From Thermoproteota archaeon (GTDB lineage: Archaea; Korarchaeota; Korarchaeia; Korarchaeales; Korarchaeaceae), in NCBI GenBank assembly GCA_021158805.1, contig JAGGTZ010000083.1, forward strand, positions 1 through 11,950: a DNA stretch of 11,950 nucleotides, read 5' to 3'. Shown here piece by piece: positions 11,941 to 11,950 of this stretch. The translations under genes and the position numbers were made by a program. Under the pieces are notes generated by a model. The model saw only the letters and a program-made list of their open reading frames with translations. It was not told the DNA's origin and searched no databases. How positions within the stretch are numbered: the stretch's first letter is position 1; each line of letters starts with the position of its first letter.

Positions 11941-11950
11941 CGAAATCCTA

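Noticed and set aside
1..11950. CRISPR arrays, insertion sequences, integrase sites
   Set aside because: No regularly spaced repeats, transposase-like protein or terminal inverted repeats with target duplications were seen.

Overview
This window comes from a thermophilic archaeon, most likely a member of the Thermoproteota (Crenarchaeota) or a neighbouring deep lineage such as the Korarchaeota. Three things point there: an 11-gene complex I operon without nuoE, nuoF or nuoG; archaeal BRE/TATA-like promoters at a TFB/TBP-type spacing; and coding regions rich in AGG/AGA arginine and ATA isoleucine codons. Two RNA-like intergenic blocks are much richer in G+C than the DNA around them, as is usual for structured RNAs in hyperthermophiles. 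I could not assign a genus by eye.

Positions 1-133 hold no gene I can support, only a promoter for the operon. Positions 134-9975 hold one compact plus-strand operon in the order nuoA-B-C-D-H-I-J-K-M-L-N. Every junction either overlaps or has a gap of at most 4 bases. A, H, J, K, L, M and N form the membrane arm: L, M and N are antiporter-like pumps, and H is the quinone-site and coupling subunit. B, C, D and I form the peripheral Q-module with cluster N2 and two further 4Fe-4S clusters. No NADH-binding module is encoded here, so electrons probably enter from ferredoxin, F420H2 or an unlinked partner protein. Some normally conserved residues differ. NuoN has Ala where the TM5 Glu is expected, NuoM has Gly where the TM8 Lys is expected, and NuoD lacks the classical quinone Tyr.

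Positions 9976-11370 are the least conventional part. A terminator-like hairpin with a T-run closes the operon. A promoter then precedes a roughly 230-base block that folds into a long closing helix plus three hairpins (candidate RNA 1). A leaderless gene for a cysteine-rich CxxCxxCC (YkgJ-type) protein follows, with a perfect 7-base-arm inverted repeat just upstream of its TATA box. Next comes a second promoter and a roughly 130-base block (about 64% G+C by hand count) that folds into an almost fully paired four-way junction ending at a T-run (candidate RNA 2). I recognise neither RNA as tRNA, 5S rRNA, SRP RNA, RNase P RNA or a C/D-box guide.

Positions 11371-11940, on the minus strand, encode a protein with a PD-(D/E)XK-nuclease-like pattern. 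Its start lies at or beyond the window edge.
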